Positions 35,479 through 47,040 of a stretch of DNA of 64,000 nucleotides are shown in pieces. The position numbers and the translations under genes were made by a program. This DNA is from Budorcas taxicolor (lineage: Eukaryota; Chordata; Mammalia; Artiodactyla; Bovidae), in NCBI RefSeq assembly GCF_023091745.1, contig NC_068912.1, forward strand, positions 54,738,567-54,802,566, in the 5' to 3' direction. The notes under the pieces were generated by a model that did not search any database, was not told the origin of the DNA, and was given only the letters and a program-made list of their open reading frames with translations. Within the stretch, counting starts at the first letter, position 1, and each line of letters opens with the position of its first letter.

Positions 35479-38400
35479 ACCCCCCAGAGATGCTCAGCAG
35501 GCTCAAATATACCTTGTGCACACCAGGACACAGAGACCCCACAGAGACTGAGACAGAATGGTATTTGGGTGTCTCCTGAGGAGGTACGGGTCAGCAGTGG
35601 ACTGCTGCAGGGGCAGGGGCTCTCGGTGCAGTAGACCTGGGTGTGGCATAAGCCCTCTTGGAGGAGATGGCCATTAAACCCCACCATAGAGCTGCTAGAA
35701 CTTACACAGGACTGGGGCAACAGACTCTTGGAGGGAACAAACAGAAATTTGTGTGCACCAGGACCCAGGAGAAAGGAGCAGTGATCCCACAAGAAACTGA
35801 CGCAGACTTGCCTGTGAGTGTCCAAGAATCTCGGCTGGAGGTGTGGGTCGGTGGTGGCCTGTTGCAGGGTTGGGGGCACTGAGTGTAGCAGTGCACGTAT
35901 GGGACCTTTTGAAGGTCGCCATTATCTTCATTACCCCCACCATAGTTTGGTCTCAGGTCAAATAACAGGGAGGGAACACAACCCCGCCCATCAACAGAAA
36001 ACTGGATTAAAGATTTGCTGAGCATGGCTCAGCCCATCAAAAAAAGAGCCAGTTTCCCTCTCAGGCAGTCTCTCCCATCAGGAAGCTTCTATAGGTCTCT
36101 TACCTTCTCCATCACAGGGCAGACAGAATGAAAACCACAATCCCAATCTAATCACATGGACCACAGCCATGGCTAACTCAATGAAACTATGAGCCATGCC
36201 ATGTAGGGCCCCCCAAGACAGATGGGTCATAGTGGATAGTTCTGACAAAACGTGGTCCACTAGAGAAAGAAATGGCAAACCACTTCAGTATTCTTGCCTT
36301 GAGAACCCCATGAACAGTATGAAAAGGCAAAAAGATAGGACACTGAAAGATAAACTCCCCAGCTTGGTAGGTGCCCAACATGCTACTGGCGATCAGTGGA
36401 GAAATAACTCCAGAAAGAATGAAGAGATGGAGTCAAAGCAAAAACAACACCCAGTTGTGGATGTGACTGTTGATGGCAGTAAAGTCTGATGCTGTAAAGA
36501 GCAATAATGCATAGAAACCTGGAATGTTAGGTCCATGAATCAAGGCAAATTGGAAGTGGTCAAATAGGAGATGGCAAGAGTGAACATCAACATTTTAGGA
36601 ATCAGTGAACTAAAATGCACTGGAATGGTGAATTTAACTCAGAGGACCATTTTATCTACCACTGTGGGCAAGAATCCCTTAGAAGAAGTGGAATAGCCAT
36701 CATAGTCAACAAAAGAGTCCGAAATGCAGTACTTGGATGAAATCTCAAAAATGACAGAATGATCTCTGTTTGTTTTCAAGGCAAACCATTCACTATCACG
36801 GTAATCCAAGTCTATGCCCCAACCAGTAATGCTGAAGAAGCTGAAGTTGAACGGTTCTGTGAAGACTTACAAGACCTTCTAGAACTAACAACCAAAAAAG
36901 ATGCCCTTTTCATTATAAGGGACTGGAATGCAAAAGTAGGAAGTCAAGAGATACCTGGAGTAACAGGCAAATTTGGCCTTGCAGTACAGAACGAAGCAGG
37001 ACAAAGGCTAATAGAGTTTTGCCAAGAGAACGTACTGGTCACAGCAAACACTTTCTTCCAGCAACACAAGAGCAGACTCTACACATGGACATCACCAGAT
37101 GGTCAACACCATAATCAGATCGGTTATATTCTTTGCAGCCAAAGATGGAGAAGCTCTATACAGTCAGCAAAAACAAGACTGGGAGCTGACTGTGGCTCAT
37201 ATCATAAATTCTTTATTGCCAAATTCAGACTTAAATTGAAGAAAGTAGGAGAATCCACTAGACCATTCAGGTATGACCTAAATCAAATCCCTTAAATTAT
37301 ACAGTGGAGTGAGAAATAGATGCAAGGGATTAGATCTGATAGACAGAGTGCCTGAAGAACTATGGATGGAGGAGTTTCATGACTTTGTACAGGTGCAGTG
37401 ATCAAGACCATCCCCAAGAAAAAAAAGGCAAAAAGGCAAATGGTTGTCCGAGGAGACCTTAGAAATAGCTGTGAAAAGAAGCAAAAAGCAAAGGAGAAAA
37501 GGAAAGATATACCCATTTGAATGCAGAGTTCTAAAGAATAGCATGGAGAGATACGAAAGCCTTCCTCAGTGATTAATGCAAAGAAATAGAGGAAACAATA
37601 GAATGGGAAAGACTAGAAATCTCTTCAAGAAAATTAGAGATACCAAGGGAACATTTCATGCAAAGATGGGCTCAATAAAGGACAGAAATGCTATGGACCC
37701 AACAGAATCAGATGATATTAAGAAGAGGTGGCAAGAATAGACAGAAGAACTATGCAAAAGAGATCTTCACAACCCAGATAATCATGATGGTGTGATCACT
37801 CATCTAAAGCCAGACATCCTGGAATGTCAAGTCAGGTGGGCCTTAGGAAGCATCACTATGAAGAAAGCTAGTGGAGGTGATGGAATTCCAGTTGAGCTAT
37901 TTCAAATCCTAAAAGAGGATGCTGTGAAAGTGCTGCAATCAATATGCCAGCAAATTGGGAAAACTCAGCAGTGGCCACAGGACTGGAAAAGGTCAGTTTT
38001 CATTCCAATCCCAAAGAAAAGCAATGTCAAAGAATGCTAAAACTACCACACAATTGCACTCATCTCACATGCTAACAAAGTAATGCTCAAAATTCTCCAA
38101 AGCAGGCTTCAGCAGTATGTGAACTGAGAACTTCCAGATGTTCAAGCTGGATTTAGAAAAGGCAGAGGAACCACAGATCAAATTTCCAACATCCATTGGA
38201 TCATAGAAAGAGCAAGAAAATTCCAGAAAAACATCTACTTCTGCTTTATTGACTATGGCAAGGCCTTTGACTGTGTGGATCACAACTAACTGTGGAAAAT
38301 TCTTCAAGAAATGGGAATACCAGACCACCTGACCTGCCTCCTAAGAAATCTGTATGCAGGTCAGAAAGCAACAGTTAGAACTGGACATAGAACAACAGAG

Positions 38401-39329
38401 TGCTTCCAAATTGGGAAAGGAGTACGTCAAAGCTGCTTATTGTCACCCTGCTTATTTAACTTATATGAAAAGTACATCATGAGAAATGCTGGGCTGGATG
38501 AAGCACAAGCTGGAATCAAGATTGCCGGGAGAAATATCAGTAACCTTAGATACGCAGACGATACCACCCTTACGCCTGAAAGCAAAGAAGAACTAAAGAG
38601 CCTGTTGATGAAAGAGAAAGAGGAGAGTGAAAAAGCTGGCTTAAAGCTCAGCCTTCTGAAAACTAACATCATGACATCCAGTCCCATCACTTCATGGCAA
38701 ATAGATGGGGAAACGGTGGAAACAGTGACAGACTTTATTTTTCTGGGTTCCAAAATCATTGCAGATGGTGTGTAGCCGTGAAATTAAGACGCTTGCTTCT
38801 TGGAAGAAAATCTATGACCAACCTAGATAGCATATTAAAAAGCAGAGATATTACTTTTCCAACAAAGGTCCATCTAGTCAAAGCTACGGTTTTTCCAGTA
38901 GTCATGTATGGATGTGAGAGTTGGACTCTAAAGAAAGCTGAGCACCAAAGAATTGATGCTTTTGAACTGTGGTGTTAGAGAAGACTCTTGAGAGTCCCTT
39001 GGACAGCAAGGAGATCCAACCAGTCCCTCCTAAAGGAAATCAGTCCTGAATAATCATTGGAAGGACTGATGCTGAAGCTGAAACTCCAATACTTTAGCCA
39101 CCTGATGCGAAGAACTGACTGACTCATTAGAAAAGACCCCGATGCTGGGAAAGATTGACAGTGGGAGGAGAAGGGGCTGACTGAGGATGAGATGGTTGGA
39201 TGGTGTCACCGACCCAATGGACATGAGTTTGAGTAAACTCGGGGAGTTGGTGAGGGACATGGAGGCCTGGTGTACTGCAGTCCATGGGGTCGCAAAGAGT
39301 TGGACGCAAGTGAGCAACTGAACTGAACT
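35479..39329 (+). mobile_element. BovB LINE, near full length, dead
   Basis: About 3.85 kb in sense. 5' region 35479-36530, then an AP-endonuclease-like domain (open frame 36759-37295: VYAPTSNAEEAEVERF, DWNAKVGS, GADCGSYHKFF), linker, reverse transcriptase (37792-38040 and on: FIDYGKAFDCVDHN, NLRYADDTTL at 38545-38575) and the C-terminal CESWTLKKAEHQRIDAFELW region, ending GAGCAACTGAACTGAACTC. The expected endonuclease motif SDH is SYH and IDYIL is IGYIL, and in-frame stops break the RT. It is inserted in the MLT1-like LTR. Confidence 0.92.
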
Positions 39330-39351
39330 CATTAATTATAGCTGCAGTGAA

Positions 39352-39565
39352 AAAATGAAAGTGTTAGTTGCTCAGTCCTGTCGCTCTGTGACCCCATGGA
39401 TCATAGCCCACCAGGCTGTTCTGTCCATGGAATTCTCTAGGCAAGGATGCTGGATTGGGTTGCCTTACTCTCCTCCATGGGATCTTACCAACTCAGGGAT
39501 TGAACCCAGGTCTCCCACATTGCAGGTTGATTCTTTTCTGTCTGAGCCACCAGGGAAGCCCACAT
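39352..39565 (-). mobile_element. Bov-A2 SINE with target duplication
   Basis: Antisense copy ending CTGAGCCACCAGGGAAGCCC. CTGCAGTGAA flanks it at 39342-39351 and 39566-39575, which lie in the interrupted LTR. Confidence 0.93.
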
Positions 39566-39716
39566 CTGCAGTGAACCTATTTCTAAATAAGATCAATTTC
39601 TGAGGTGTTCTCAACATAACAAGTAATGGAAGGAGACAAGTAGCATATTTCAACCCATCATAACCTCCTGTTTCATTGTTTATCTGGATTTTATTTTTGC
39701 CATATAGTCAGGCCTA

Positions 39717-39905
39717 GAATGAATCTGCCTGCAATGCAGGAGACCCGGGTTTGATCCTTAGGTCCGGAAAATCCTCTGGAAGAGGGAATGGCTACCCACC
39801 CAGTATTCTTGCTGAGAAAATTCCATGGACAGACAAGCCTGGGGGGCTACAGTTGCTGGGCTCACAAATGTTGGAGACAACTGAGTAACTAACACTTTCA
39901 CTTTA
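39717..39905 (+). mobile_element. Bov-tA SINE, diverged
   Basis: Sense copy starting inside the tRNA-like part (ATCTGCCTGCAATGCAGGAG) and ending ACAACTGAGTAACTAACACT. Confidence 0.85.
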
Positions 39906-40257
39906 AGCTATGAAATTGCTTTATCCAATAAAATGTGAGGAGAAGTGATGTGTATACACCTAAGGAGAAAATTTTAAGAATTTTTTCCTTTTGCTGTGAA
40001 TCTGGCAGTACTGCAGAAAGAATCTGTTTCATCGTCTTATGTCTCAGAGTCACAGTGACATGGAACAGAGTAGCACGTGACTTCCAGTGGATGTGTAGCA
40101 GGAAAAAGAAATAAACCTTTCATTATTTTAAGCAATGGAGACTTTGGGGTCTTGTGTTACTGAAGTGTTAACTTAAGGAAACTGATACCACAAGTTAACT
40201 CCTAATGTGTGGGATTTTCTCATCCATTCATGAGATATTTATAAAAGCTTGTTCTGG
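39906..40257 (+). repeat. Unclassified LTR-tail-like repeat
   Basis: AGAAATAAACCTTTCATTATTTTAAGCAATGGAGACTTTGGGG resembles the polyadenylation end of several old mammalian LTRs. Family not assigned. Confidence 0.35.
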
Positions 40258-40670
40258 CTAGTTAAAACTATGGTTTTTCCAGTAGCTATGTATGGATGTG
40301 AGAGTTGGACCATAAAGAAGTCTGAACGCTGAGAAATTGATGCTTTCCAATTGTGATGCTGGAAAGGACTCTTGAGAGTCCCTTGGACAGCAAGGAGAAC
40401 AAACCAGTCAGTCCTAAAGGAAATCAACCCTGAATGTTCACTGGAAGGACTGATGCTGAAGCTGAAGCTCCAGTACTTTGGCCACCTGATATGAAGAGCC
40501 GACTCAGCAGAAGTGGACTGCAGAGGATGAGATGGTTGGATGGCATCACCAACATCCAATGGACATGAATTTGAGCAAACTCCAGGAGATAATGAAGGAC
40601 AGGGTAGCCTTGTGTGCTGCAGTCCATGGGGACGCAAAGAGTCAGACACAACTGAGCAACTGAATAACAA
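40258..40670 (+). mobile_element. BovB LINE 3' fragment
   Basis: Sense, from CTAGTTAAAACTATGGTTTTTCC to CACAACTGAGCAACTGAATA. It has an internal deletion near 40510 relative to other copies, and several stops. Confidence 0.9.
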
Positions 40671-41400
40671 ATGTGCTTGGCATAGTACTATGTGTTGGAT
40701 ACTGTGATGATTAATTTTATCTGTTAACTTGGCTAGGCCACACTACCCAGATATTTGGTCAAACACCAGCCTGTATGTCTCTATGAAAGTATTTTTCAGT
40801 TGAGAGTAATATTTCAATCACTACAGTTTAAGTAAAATGAATTATTAACACTCTCTGTGATGTGCATAGCCTTGATTCAATCAGTTAAAAGATGTAGAGA
40901 AAAAGACTGAGGATCCCCAAAGAAGGGGGAATTCTGTCTCTAGCTGTCTTTGGACTTCAGCTGCAACACTAGCTCTTCCTTGGCTGGAGCTCTACAGGGC
41001 TTGAACTTCTGGCTCCCACAATCTTGAGAGCCAGTTCTTTAAAATAAATCTCTGTATATATGTACATCCTATTGGTTCTGTCTCTATAGAAAAATCCAGT
41101 TAATACATACATCAGTGCAAACACGCTATAAGTAGTCCTCATGAGGACTTAACAGTCTAAAGGAGCAAAAACAGAAATGCAAACAGATAAAAAAGACAAT
41201 GTTTTGTAGTAAATGCTGGGTACTCTGTCTCATGGGAGCACAGAGGAGGAGCATCTGACCTTGACTTGGGGAATCAGAGAAGGTCTCTGGAGGAAACAGA
41301 GTCTAACTTGAGAACTGAAGGTGACAGGTGGAATAGGAATTAGTGGAGTGAAGGGACAAGGTTGTGGAGACCAGGGATTAGATTAAATGTAGAGCATGCA
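40671..41400 (+). repeat. L2 fossil interrupted by an old LTR-like repeat
   Basis: L2-like text at 40671-40695 and 41105-41400 (AGAGAAGGTCTCTGGAGGAA, TTGAGAACTGAAGGTGACAG) flanks 40700-41100. The inserted piece begins TGTGATGATTAATTTTATCTG and ends TCCAGTTAATACATAC, a common mammalian LTR-like repeat. Confidence 0.5.
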
Positions 41401-41904
41401 TTCTTAACAGGGGCATTATTGCCCCCAAGGGGGAGAAATTGCTGCTTGGCAGGTGAAAGCAATCTTGGTTATTGCAATGTTTTCTGATCATCCAAAGCTC
41501 AACTCTGTCTGACAAAATATTATTCCTTTACATTTAATGAGAGAAATGGGGAGGCATGTTCAGCAAAAATATCTAAAAAGTCTCCATGGTTGGAAAGTGG
41601 TGACTAGAAGAAAAAAAGGACGGAGAAACATTTGTATAGAAAGACCAGTTGTATGGAGGAAAGATCACATATGAACCTTGTGAGAGAAGACTATAGAATA
41701 TTTGATAGATCAGAATGTTCTAGACACAAATTTTAAAGAAAATTAAATCTGAAATGCATTTTGACTTTATCTAAATAATTTAGGTAAAATTGGACTTTTT
41801 AGTCTAAATTATCTACTATAGACTCTGCTTACTTTTATGTATGAATCTTTATTTTATAGGCACATGCTGAATAAATCATCAAGATTTAAAAATTTCTTAG
41901 AGGG
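41401..41904. other. Unassigned intron; start resembles a hAT-type fossil
   Basis: GGGGCATTATTGCCCCCAAGGGGG near 41410 resembles a non-autonomous hAT element. The remainder is AT-rich with no recognisable feature. Confidence 0.35.
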
Positions 41905-42080
41905 ATCTCCTTGGTGGTCTAGTGGCCAAGATACATCCAGTGCACCCGGCCTGGGTTTGATCCCTGGTTAGGGAACTAGACCCCACATACCGCAACTTAG
42001 AGTTCATGTGCTGGAACTAAACATCCCCAGTATCGCAAAGAAGATGGAAGACCTGGCGCAGGTTTAAATAAGTAAATAAA
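41905..42080 (+). mobile_element. CHR-type SINE, old
   Basis: Sense copy beginning GGGATCTCCTTGGTGGTCTAG and ending in an A-rich AAGTAAATAAATAC tail. Confidence 0.75.
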
Positions 42081-42140
42081 TACTAAAAAAAATTTTTTTT
42101 CTTAGAGATGGCAAAAGACAATTATTGAGATATCTTTTTC

Positions 42141-42256
42141 TGGGACTTTCCTGGCAGTCCAGTGGTTAAGACTCTGCCTTCCCAATGCAGGGCACAGATC
42201 AAACCCTGGCTGGGGAACTAAGATCCCACCTGCCATGCAGCACAGCAAAGTTAGTC
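42141..42256 (+). mobile_element. CHR-type SINE, 5' part
   Basis: GGACTTTCCTGGCAGTCCAG through CATGCAGCACAGC, the tRNA-like half only. 42257-42829 is unassigned AT-rich intron. Confidence 0.8.
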
Positions 42257-42834
42257 CTCTTCTGTTTATCTTTCTGGGCATTTTTAGTTTTATAATTCTC
42301 TAAAATAGCATCCTCGTCAGGTGGGCACTTAATCATAATGCCATTCTGGAAGGCACATTAACCTCTGGAGAATCTGCATGTGATTTACTTCAGTGGAGTT
42401 TCAAAGATTAAAAAATATATATATATGAGAAAAACAAAAAGGTATATTTCTTGGTTTCATTATTGGAATAGAATGAGAACAATGGTCTGTTTAATAACCA
42501 TTATCACTATCTTCCTTCTAGATTGAATTTAAATTACTTTACTATTCTATTAAGAAAATCTTTGCAAAAATGCTGCCAATCATTTTTTTTTTAATTTCAG
42601 CAGCTTATTAACAATGAAATCAAAGATGCTCCATGCTTCTGAGAGATAATGTAAACTTCCTTTTAGAATCTTAAAGAACTAAAAAATTGAATGCTTTGCT
42701 GTAATTTTAGCTTTTAATATGTCAAGCTTGCTTAATGTGAGTAGACCTGACCTGAATGTCTGATATGCTTTTTTTTTTTAAAGGCAGCATTCTAGTAGTC
42801 TCTTTTAGAATGTCTTCTGCAAAAGGCAGTGTGT

Positions 42835-43115
42835 GAAAACAGTGCTGAGTATGTGTTCTGAAGTCAGACTATCTGGGTTCAGATCTTGAGTTGAATCTGT
42901 TTAGGTTTAAATGCTACTTGCTTTCGTGAACTTGGGCAGATGTAAAGTTACATGATCTTATCCTCTCTGTACCTCACTTTCCTCATGTGTAAATTATGGC
43001 TAGTGATAGAACCATAATGTGGGGTTGTTGTAAATATTAATGGAGTCAATTATTTAAGACCCTTAGAACAGTGCCTGGTACACACTCAATAATGTTACCT
43101 ATTATTACTATTATT
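42835..43115 (+). repeat. MIR-family SINE fossil
   Basis: Sense MIR, from AAGTCAGACTATCTGGGTTC through CTCACTTTCCTCATGTGTAA to CAGTGCCTGGTACACACTCA. 43116-43496 is unassigned up to the acceptor of coding exon 2. Confidence 0.8.
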
Positions 43116-43496
43116 TAGAACTCCTTATTGAGTAGTCTTGAAACCATCTGTTTTGGTGCTTCCTGTATGCCATATAAGGAACTTACTTGGGAAAGTGTTG
43201 ATCCCCCTGACCTAAAATGATCTTCAGAGCATGACTCAAGATATTGTTTTAACTGACTTATTTTTAGTACCATCATTGTTCTCTTTAGTACATTTCAGGC
43301 CTTTAAACTGATTTATTTAGAACAGTAGATGGGAGATGAATTCCTCTTGGGGATTTTTTAATGGCGTCTAACATTTTCTCTATGGTACTGCTTTTTCTAT
43401 GGTGCCAGTAGGGAAAAGAAATAGTTGCCCATGATTTTCTGGCATTATTGTTTGATGAAAAAAAATTTAAAACCCCTTCAATTTTATATATTTCAG

Positions 43497-43555
43497 AAAA
43501 TGTCTTTGAAATTCAAAAATGCAAAACGAATTGAAGGCCTTGATAGCAATGTGTG
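43497..43555 (+). CDS. KYAT3: KYAT3 coding exon 2 (residues 34-53, start of mature domain)
   Basis: The acceptor is ATATTTCAG/AAA and the donor TG/GTGAGT. The 59-bp exon encodes K34, then M35 SLKFKNAKRIEGLDSNVW, with the Trp codon split (TG/G) into the next exon. M35 at 43500 corresponds to the start of the known shorter, cytosolic human isoform (about 420 residues). It directly follows the 24.6-kb intron. No stop or frameshift is present, and the phase matches the preceding (phase 0) and following (phase 2) exons. Confidence 0.95.
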
Positions 43556-43629
43556 GTGAGTACCTTACAGTGAACAGTAATAACTGGGTAAAGTTTTTTT
43601 GCATCCATTCATTGGAAATGGAAGTAATG

Positions 43630-43745
43630 ATTCATACACTTATTTATTCTCTTAGCCAATGTGCCAGTCCCTGTACTAGGCACTGGAAGTAGACAGAGAA
43701 GGGGACAAATTGGGTGATGACCTTGTGAAACTTAACCTTCTTAAT
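43630..43745 (+). repeat. L2-like fossil
   Basis: TTATTTATTCTCTTAGCCAATGTGCCAGTCCCTGTACTAGGCACTGG follows the L2 pattern. Confidence 0.5.
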
Positions 43746-43949
43746 CTGTGAACTTTTCCTGTTAGCTCTAGTCTCTAATGAGAGAACCTAGCAGCAGATG
43801 GTTGAGGAAAAAAAAAAAATAAGTGATTAAAATATGGGCATCATGGAACTGAGATTTTTAAGAAACATTAATTTTATCAGTTCAACCATCATTTTTCTAT
43901 CCAAAGTCATTTTGTAGATGGTAAAAATTGTCTTACTGGCTTCCCTGGT

Positions 43950-44090
43950 GGCTTGGAAGTGTTAGTCACTCAGTCATGCCCAACTCTTTGCTACCCCCAT
44001 GGACTGCAGCCCACCAGGCTCCTCTGTCCATGAGATTTTCCAGGCAAGGATACTGGAGTGGGTTGTTATTTCCTTCTCCATGGCAATTGT
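43950..44090 (-). mobile_element. Bov-tA SINE fragment
   Basis: Antisense piece, GTGTTAGTCACTCAGTCATG to TTATTTCCTTCTCCATGGCA. It sits in the 667-bp intron between coding exons 2 and 3. Confidence 0.85.
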
Positions 44091-44222
44091 CTTGAACTCA
44101 TTAATTTTATTTTGATCTATAAGACTAAACTAAATCTATTTTTTAGTTTTAGAAAACTATGAGGTATAAAAAGCTAACTTTGTACTCATAGTTCTTACTA
44201 ATACTAGTCTTTTTTATCTTAG

Positions 44223-44367
44223 GATTGAATTTACCAAACTGGCTGCAGACCCTTCTGTTGTGAATCTTGGCCAAGGCCTTCCAGATATATCCCCTCCTGT
44301 ATATGTAAAGGAAGAATTATCCAAGATTGCAGCAATTGATAATTTGAATCAGTACACACGGGGCTTT
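44223..44367 (+). CDS. KYAT3: KYAT3 coding exon 3 (residues 53-101)
   Basis: The acceptor is TTTTATCTTAG/G and the donor TTT/GTAAGT; the exon is 145 bp. It completes W53 and encodes IEFTKLAADPSVVNLGQG, then LPDISPP and the helix ending LNQYTRGF. The G69-Q-G71 loop is the N-terminal segment that, in kynurenine aminotransferases, contacts the substrate carboxylate. Human KYAT3 has GQGFPD where this sequence has GQGLPD, a Phe-to-Leu change at residue 72 near the active site. The NQYTRGFG segment is typical of this aminotransferase family. Confidence 0.95.
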
Positions 44368-44713
44368 GTAAGTATATGAGCACCGTGTGTGGTGTGAGCG
44401 TGTATTTTGTATCATATTGTGTATGAATGTACTTCTGTCACTTCTCTGTAATTGGCTTTCTGGAACCAACTATCCTAACCTGATGGACAAAGGAACCCCC
44501 ACCCTTGCCCTTATATCTGAGGAAAAGCTGTCCCCTAATTCCAGCTTCTCCACAGTCCTGCCTTGGCCCCTCCTTTACTACTATTCCAGGATGGGGTTCC
44601 CATGGCAACAAAGGGAGGAGACTATTCACTTGAGACATGTTTTCTCTCCTTTCATACTTATGCAGCCTCATCACTGGTCTCTTCATTAATATCATCTATT
44701 TCCAACTAGTTAC

Positions 44714-44879
44714 TTTCTCTCTGCCTCAGCCCAACTTCATCCTTCTTGCTACAATGCCTACTATAGCCGAAGAGTTCCCAGGTTCTACCAAAAGAATTTC
44801 TTTCTGCCTCAGCCCAACTTCATCCTTCTTGCTACAATGCCTACTATAGCCAAAGAGTTCCCAGATTCTACCAAAAAAA
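44714..44879. repeat. 83-bp tandem duplication
   Basis: Two adjacent 83-bp units (44714-44796, 44797-44879) contain GCCTCAGCCCAACTTCATCC and CCTACTATAGCC. They differ at only a handful of positions, so the duplication is recent. It lies 350 bp downstream of coding exon 3. Confidence 0.95.
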
Positions 44880-45200
44880 AAGTACCACAACTTACTAAAT
44901 GAATTGAGCAAAGCTTCGGGACACAAGGCCAATGTACAAAAATCAGTTGTATTTCTGTTGTACTAAAAGTGAAGTTAAAAAGTAAAATTATTTAAAATGC
45001 CATTTACAATAGTATCCAAACACACTGAAATTTAGAACTGATTTTTTAAAAGATGTATACACAACGTCTATTCACTGAAAACTACGTCACTTTGCTGAGA
45101 AATATTAAATGATACCTAAATAAACGGAATGATATATGATGTTCATAGATTGGAAGACTAAGTATGTTAAGGTGTCAGTTCTCCCTAAATTGATCCATGA
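44880..45200 (+). repeat. Old L1 ORF2 fragment
   Basis: Sense ORF2 text, for example GTACAAAAATCAGTTGTATTTC, CATTTACAATAGTATCC and GTTCATAGATTGGAAGACTAAG. Heavily decayed. Confidence 0.75.
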
Positions 45201-45201
45201 C

Positions 45202-45325
45202 AAAGAGTGGCAAGTGATGGTCCATGGGCCAAGTCCAACCAATCCCTGACTTTGTAAGTAAGGTTTTATTGGAACAAACCTATACCCATTATTCATAGAT
45301 TTTCCAGCTTTTGTGAATATATATG
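45202..45325 (-). repeat. hAT-type DNA transposon fossil (MER family uncertain)
   Basis: ATGGTCCATGGGCCAAGTCCAACC, then GTAAGGTTTTATTGGAACAAACC is the recognisable part of a widespread non-autonomous hAT element. 45326-46424 is otherwise unassigned intron. Confidence 0.5.
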
Positions 45326-46424
45326 AGTGTATGTACATGTGTGTGTGTTTATATTGGTGTAGCAGTGGGGATGGGGTTGCAATGTCAGCAGGCTGTGGAC
45401 GTTGGTCACCTCAGGCGACAGGAAGTAAGAGATTTTGAGGAAAGATAATTTTTCTTTATATATCTTTTGCCTAGTTTTACTTATATGAATCATGAGTCAC
45501 TTTGTAATTAAAAAATTTAAACACAAATCCTTATTACTGTAAGGACAGATGTATAGTATTTATAATTGCTTTCATATCACCCTTTGCTAGAATTTGTTAA
45601 ACTTGATATTAAAATGAATTCAAAGAGAATTTTGGATTTCTGGGAGGGGTGACAACTGTCTCTTGCTTCTCTTTCAACAATTTGTGTAAATTTTTTTACC
45701 TTCTATTACTAATTACAACCAGCTTCTCTCATACTATAATACTTCCTAATTTCAAAATATGAAAAATGTGCTCTGGCTTCACTTTTATTGATTTTAACCA
45801 GGTGAGGCTCTGGGACACACATGCCACTGTTCCAAAAGAAATAAAAAGATGACAAGTAAATACATCCTTAACAAAAAAATTCCTCCTTCTCTTCATATGA
45901 ACTGGCATGGACAACTTAGAGGGAGCCATACTCTTTTACCTCACCAACCTAGGATATATCTAAGCAATCTCCCTCTTCTCCTGCATCCTGACCCAGTTTA
46001 TTACTCCAGAGCCGGGTGCTTTCCTAACAAAGTCACAAGACCTGCACTTGGACACTTACTAATATTTTCTGCAAATGACTGAAAATCAAGGTGGTTACTG
46101 AAAGCAAAAAGAGGATGCAGACGCTGGACAGAAAAAAACAAATATCAAGATATCAGATAACAAAGCTGATACCTTGAAATTTTGTATTCAAAAATCAGTC
46201 ATTTAATAGGGAAGTTTTTAATCATTAGCAAATCATCATAACCGTTCAGGAACCCTCTGAAAATAAGGGGAATAATTTTTTTTAATTTGTTGCCATAAAA
46301 ATATACATTAGAGAATTGTAAAACCTAAATGTTAAAAATTTTTAACATTTCAGAGCCAAACCATCTCAAAGAAGTAGGTCTCATAATTAAATTCAAGGTT
46401 TTGTTCTTCCTTTTTGCTCAACAG

Positions 46425-46574
46425 GGTCATCCATCACTTGTGAAAGCTCTGTCCTGCCTATATGAAAAGTTTTATCAAAATCAAATCAATCCAAATGAAG
46501 AAATCCTCGTGACAGTAGGAGCATATGGATCTCTTTTTAACGCTGTTCAAGGACTGATTGATGAGGGGGATGAA
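46425..46574 (+). CDS. KYAT3: KYAT3 coding exon 4 (residues 102-151)
   Basis: The acceptor is TTTGCTCAACAG/G and the donor GAA/GTAAGT. The exon is 150 bp, exactly 50 codons, phase 0 at both ends. It encodes GHPSLVKALSCLYEKFYQNQ, then the strand EILVTVGAYGSLFNAVQGL and IDEGDE. In fold-type I aminotransferases the VGAYGSL turn sits at the N-terminus of the helix that binds the PLP phosphate. Reading past the donor runs quickly into a stop (46608), which supports the exon end chosen. Confidence 0.95.
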
Positions 46575-46689
46575 GTAAGTATATTAACATTATCGTGCTG
46601 CCTTTATTAATCACTATCATTTGTCTTGCTTTTATTTTCACTTTTTTTATGCTCTTTTAAGTATTTTGCAAATATAGTACATATTCAGT

Positions 46690-47040
46690 CAAATTCACAA
46701 AAAACTGTTAAGTACAACTTAGTAAATGTTTACATGTATGTGTGTGTATGTTTGTCTGCCTGTAACCACAAACCAGAGAAAGATACAGTACATTTCCAGC
46801 AACCTGGAAGGCTCCCTTTTGCCCCTTCCCAGTCTGTATTCTTCCAGAGGTAACAGTCTTCTGTGTTCTGTCACCAGAGATTCACTTTACTAGCTCTTTA
46901 ACCTGAGGTAATAGAATCATACGGTATATACTCTCGAGTCTGACTTCTCTCATTTATCATTTTGTCTGTGAGATTCATTCACTTCTGTTGCATGTTGTTT
47001 GTTCTTCTGTTTACAGCCTATTTACATAAGGGCAGGTAAA
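46690..47040 (-). repeat. Old L1 3' UTR remnant
   Basis: Antisense text CTTCTGTGTTCTGTCACCAGAG, AATAGAATCATACGGTATATAC and GTGAGATTCATTCACTTCTG fits the L1M tail. Confidence 0.6.

Larger units (their letters stand above)
35165..39640 (-). mobile_element. MLT1-like (ERVL-MaLR) LTR, split by BovB and a SINE
   Basis: Antisense LTR fossil. 35165-35478 runs from TTTCCTCAGGCTACCTTAAC through ATTAGGGCCCACCCTAATAC. The same LTR resumes at 39330-39351 (ATTAATTATAGCTGCAGTGA) and 39566-39640 (CTGCAGTGAACCTATTTCTAAATAAG). The order fits the MLT1 family as I recall it. No viral coding sequence is present. Confidence 0.7.

Noticed and set aside
35388..35879. 163-codon minus-strand frame
   Set aside because: Lies over the BovB 5' region and the LTR junction, so it cannot be a single gene.
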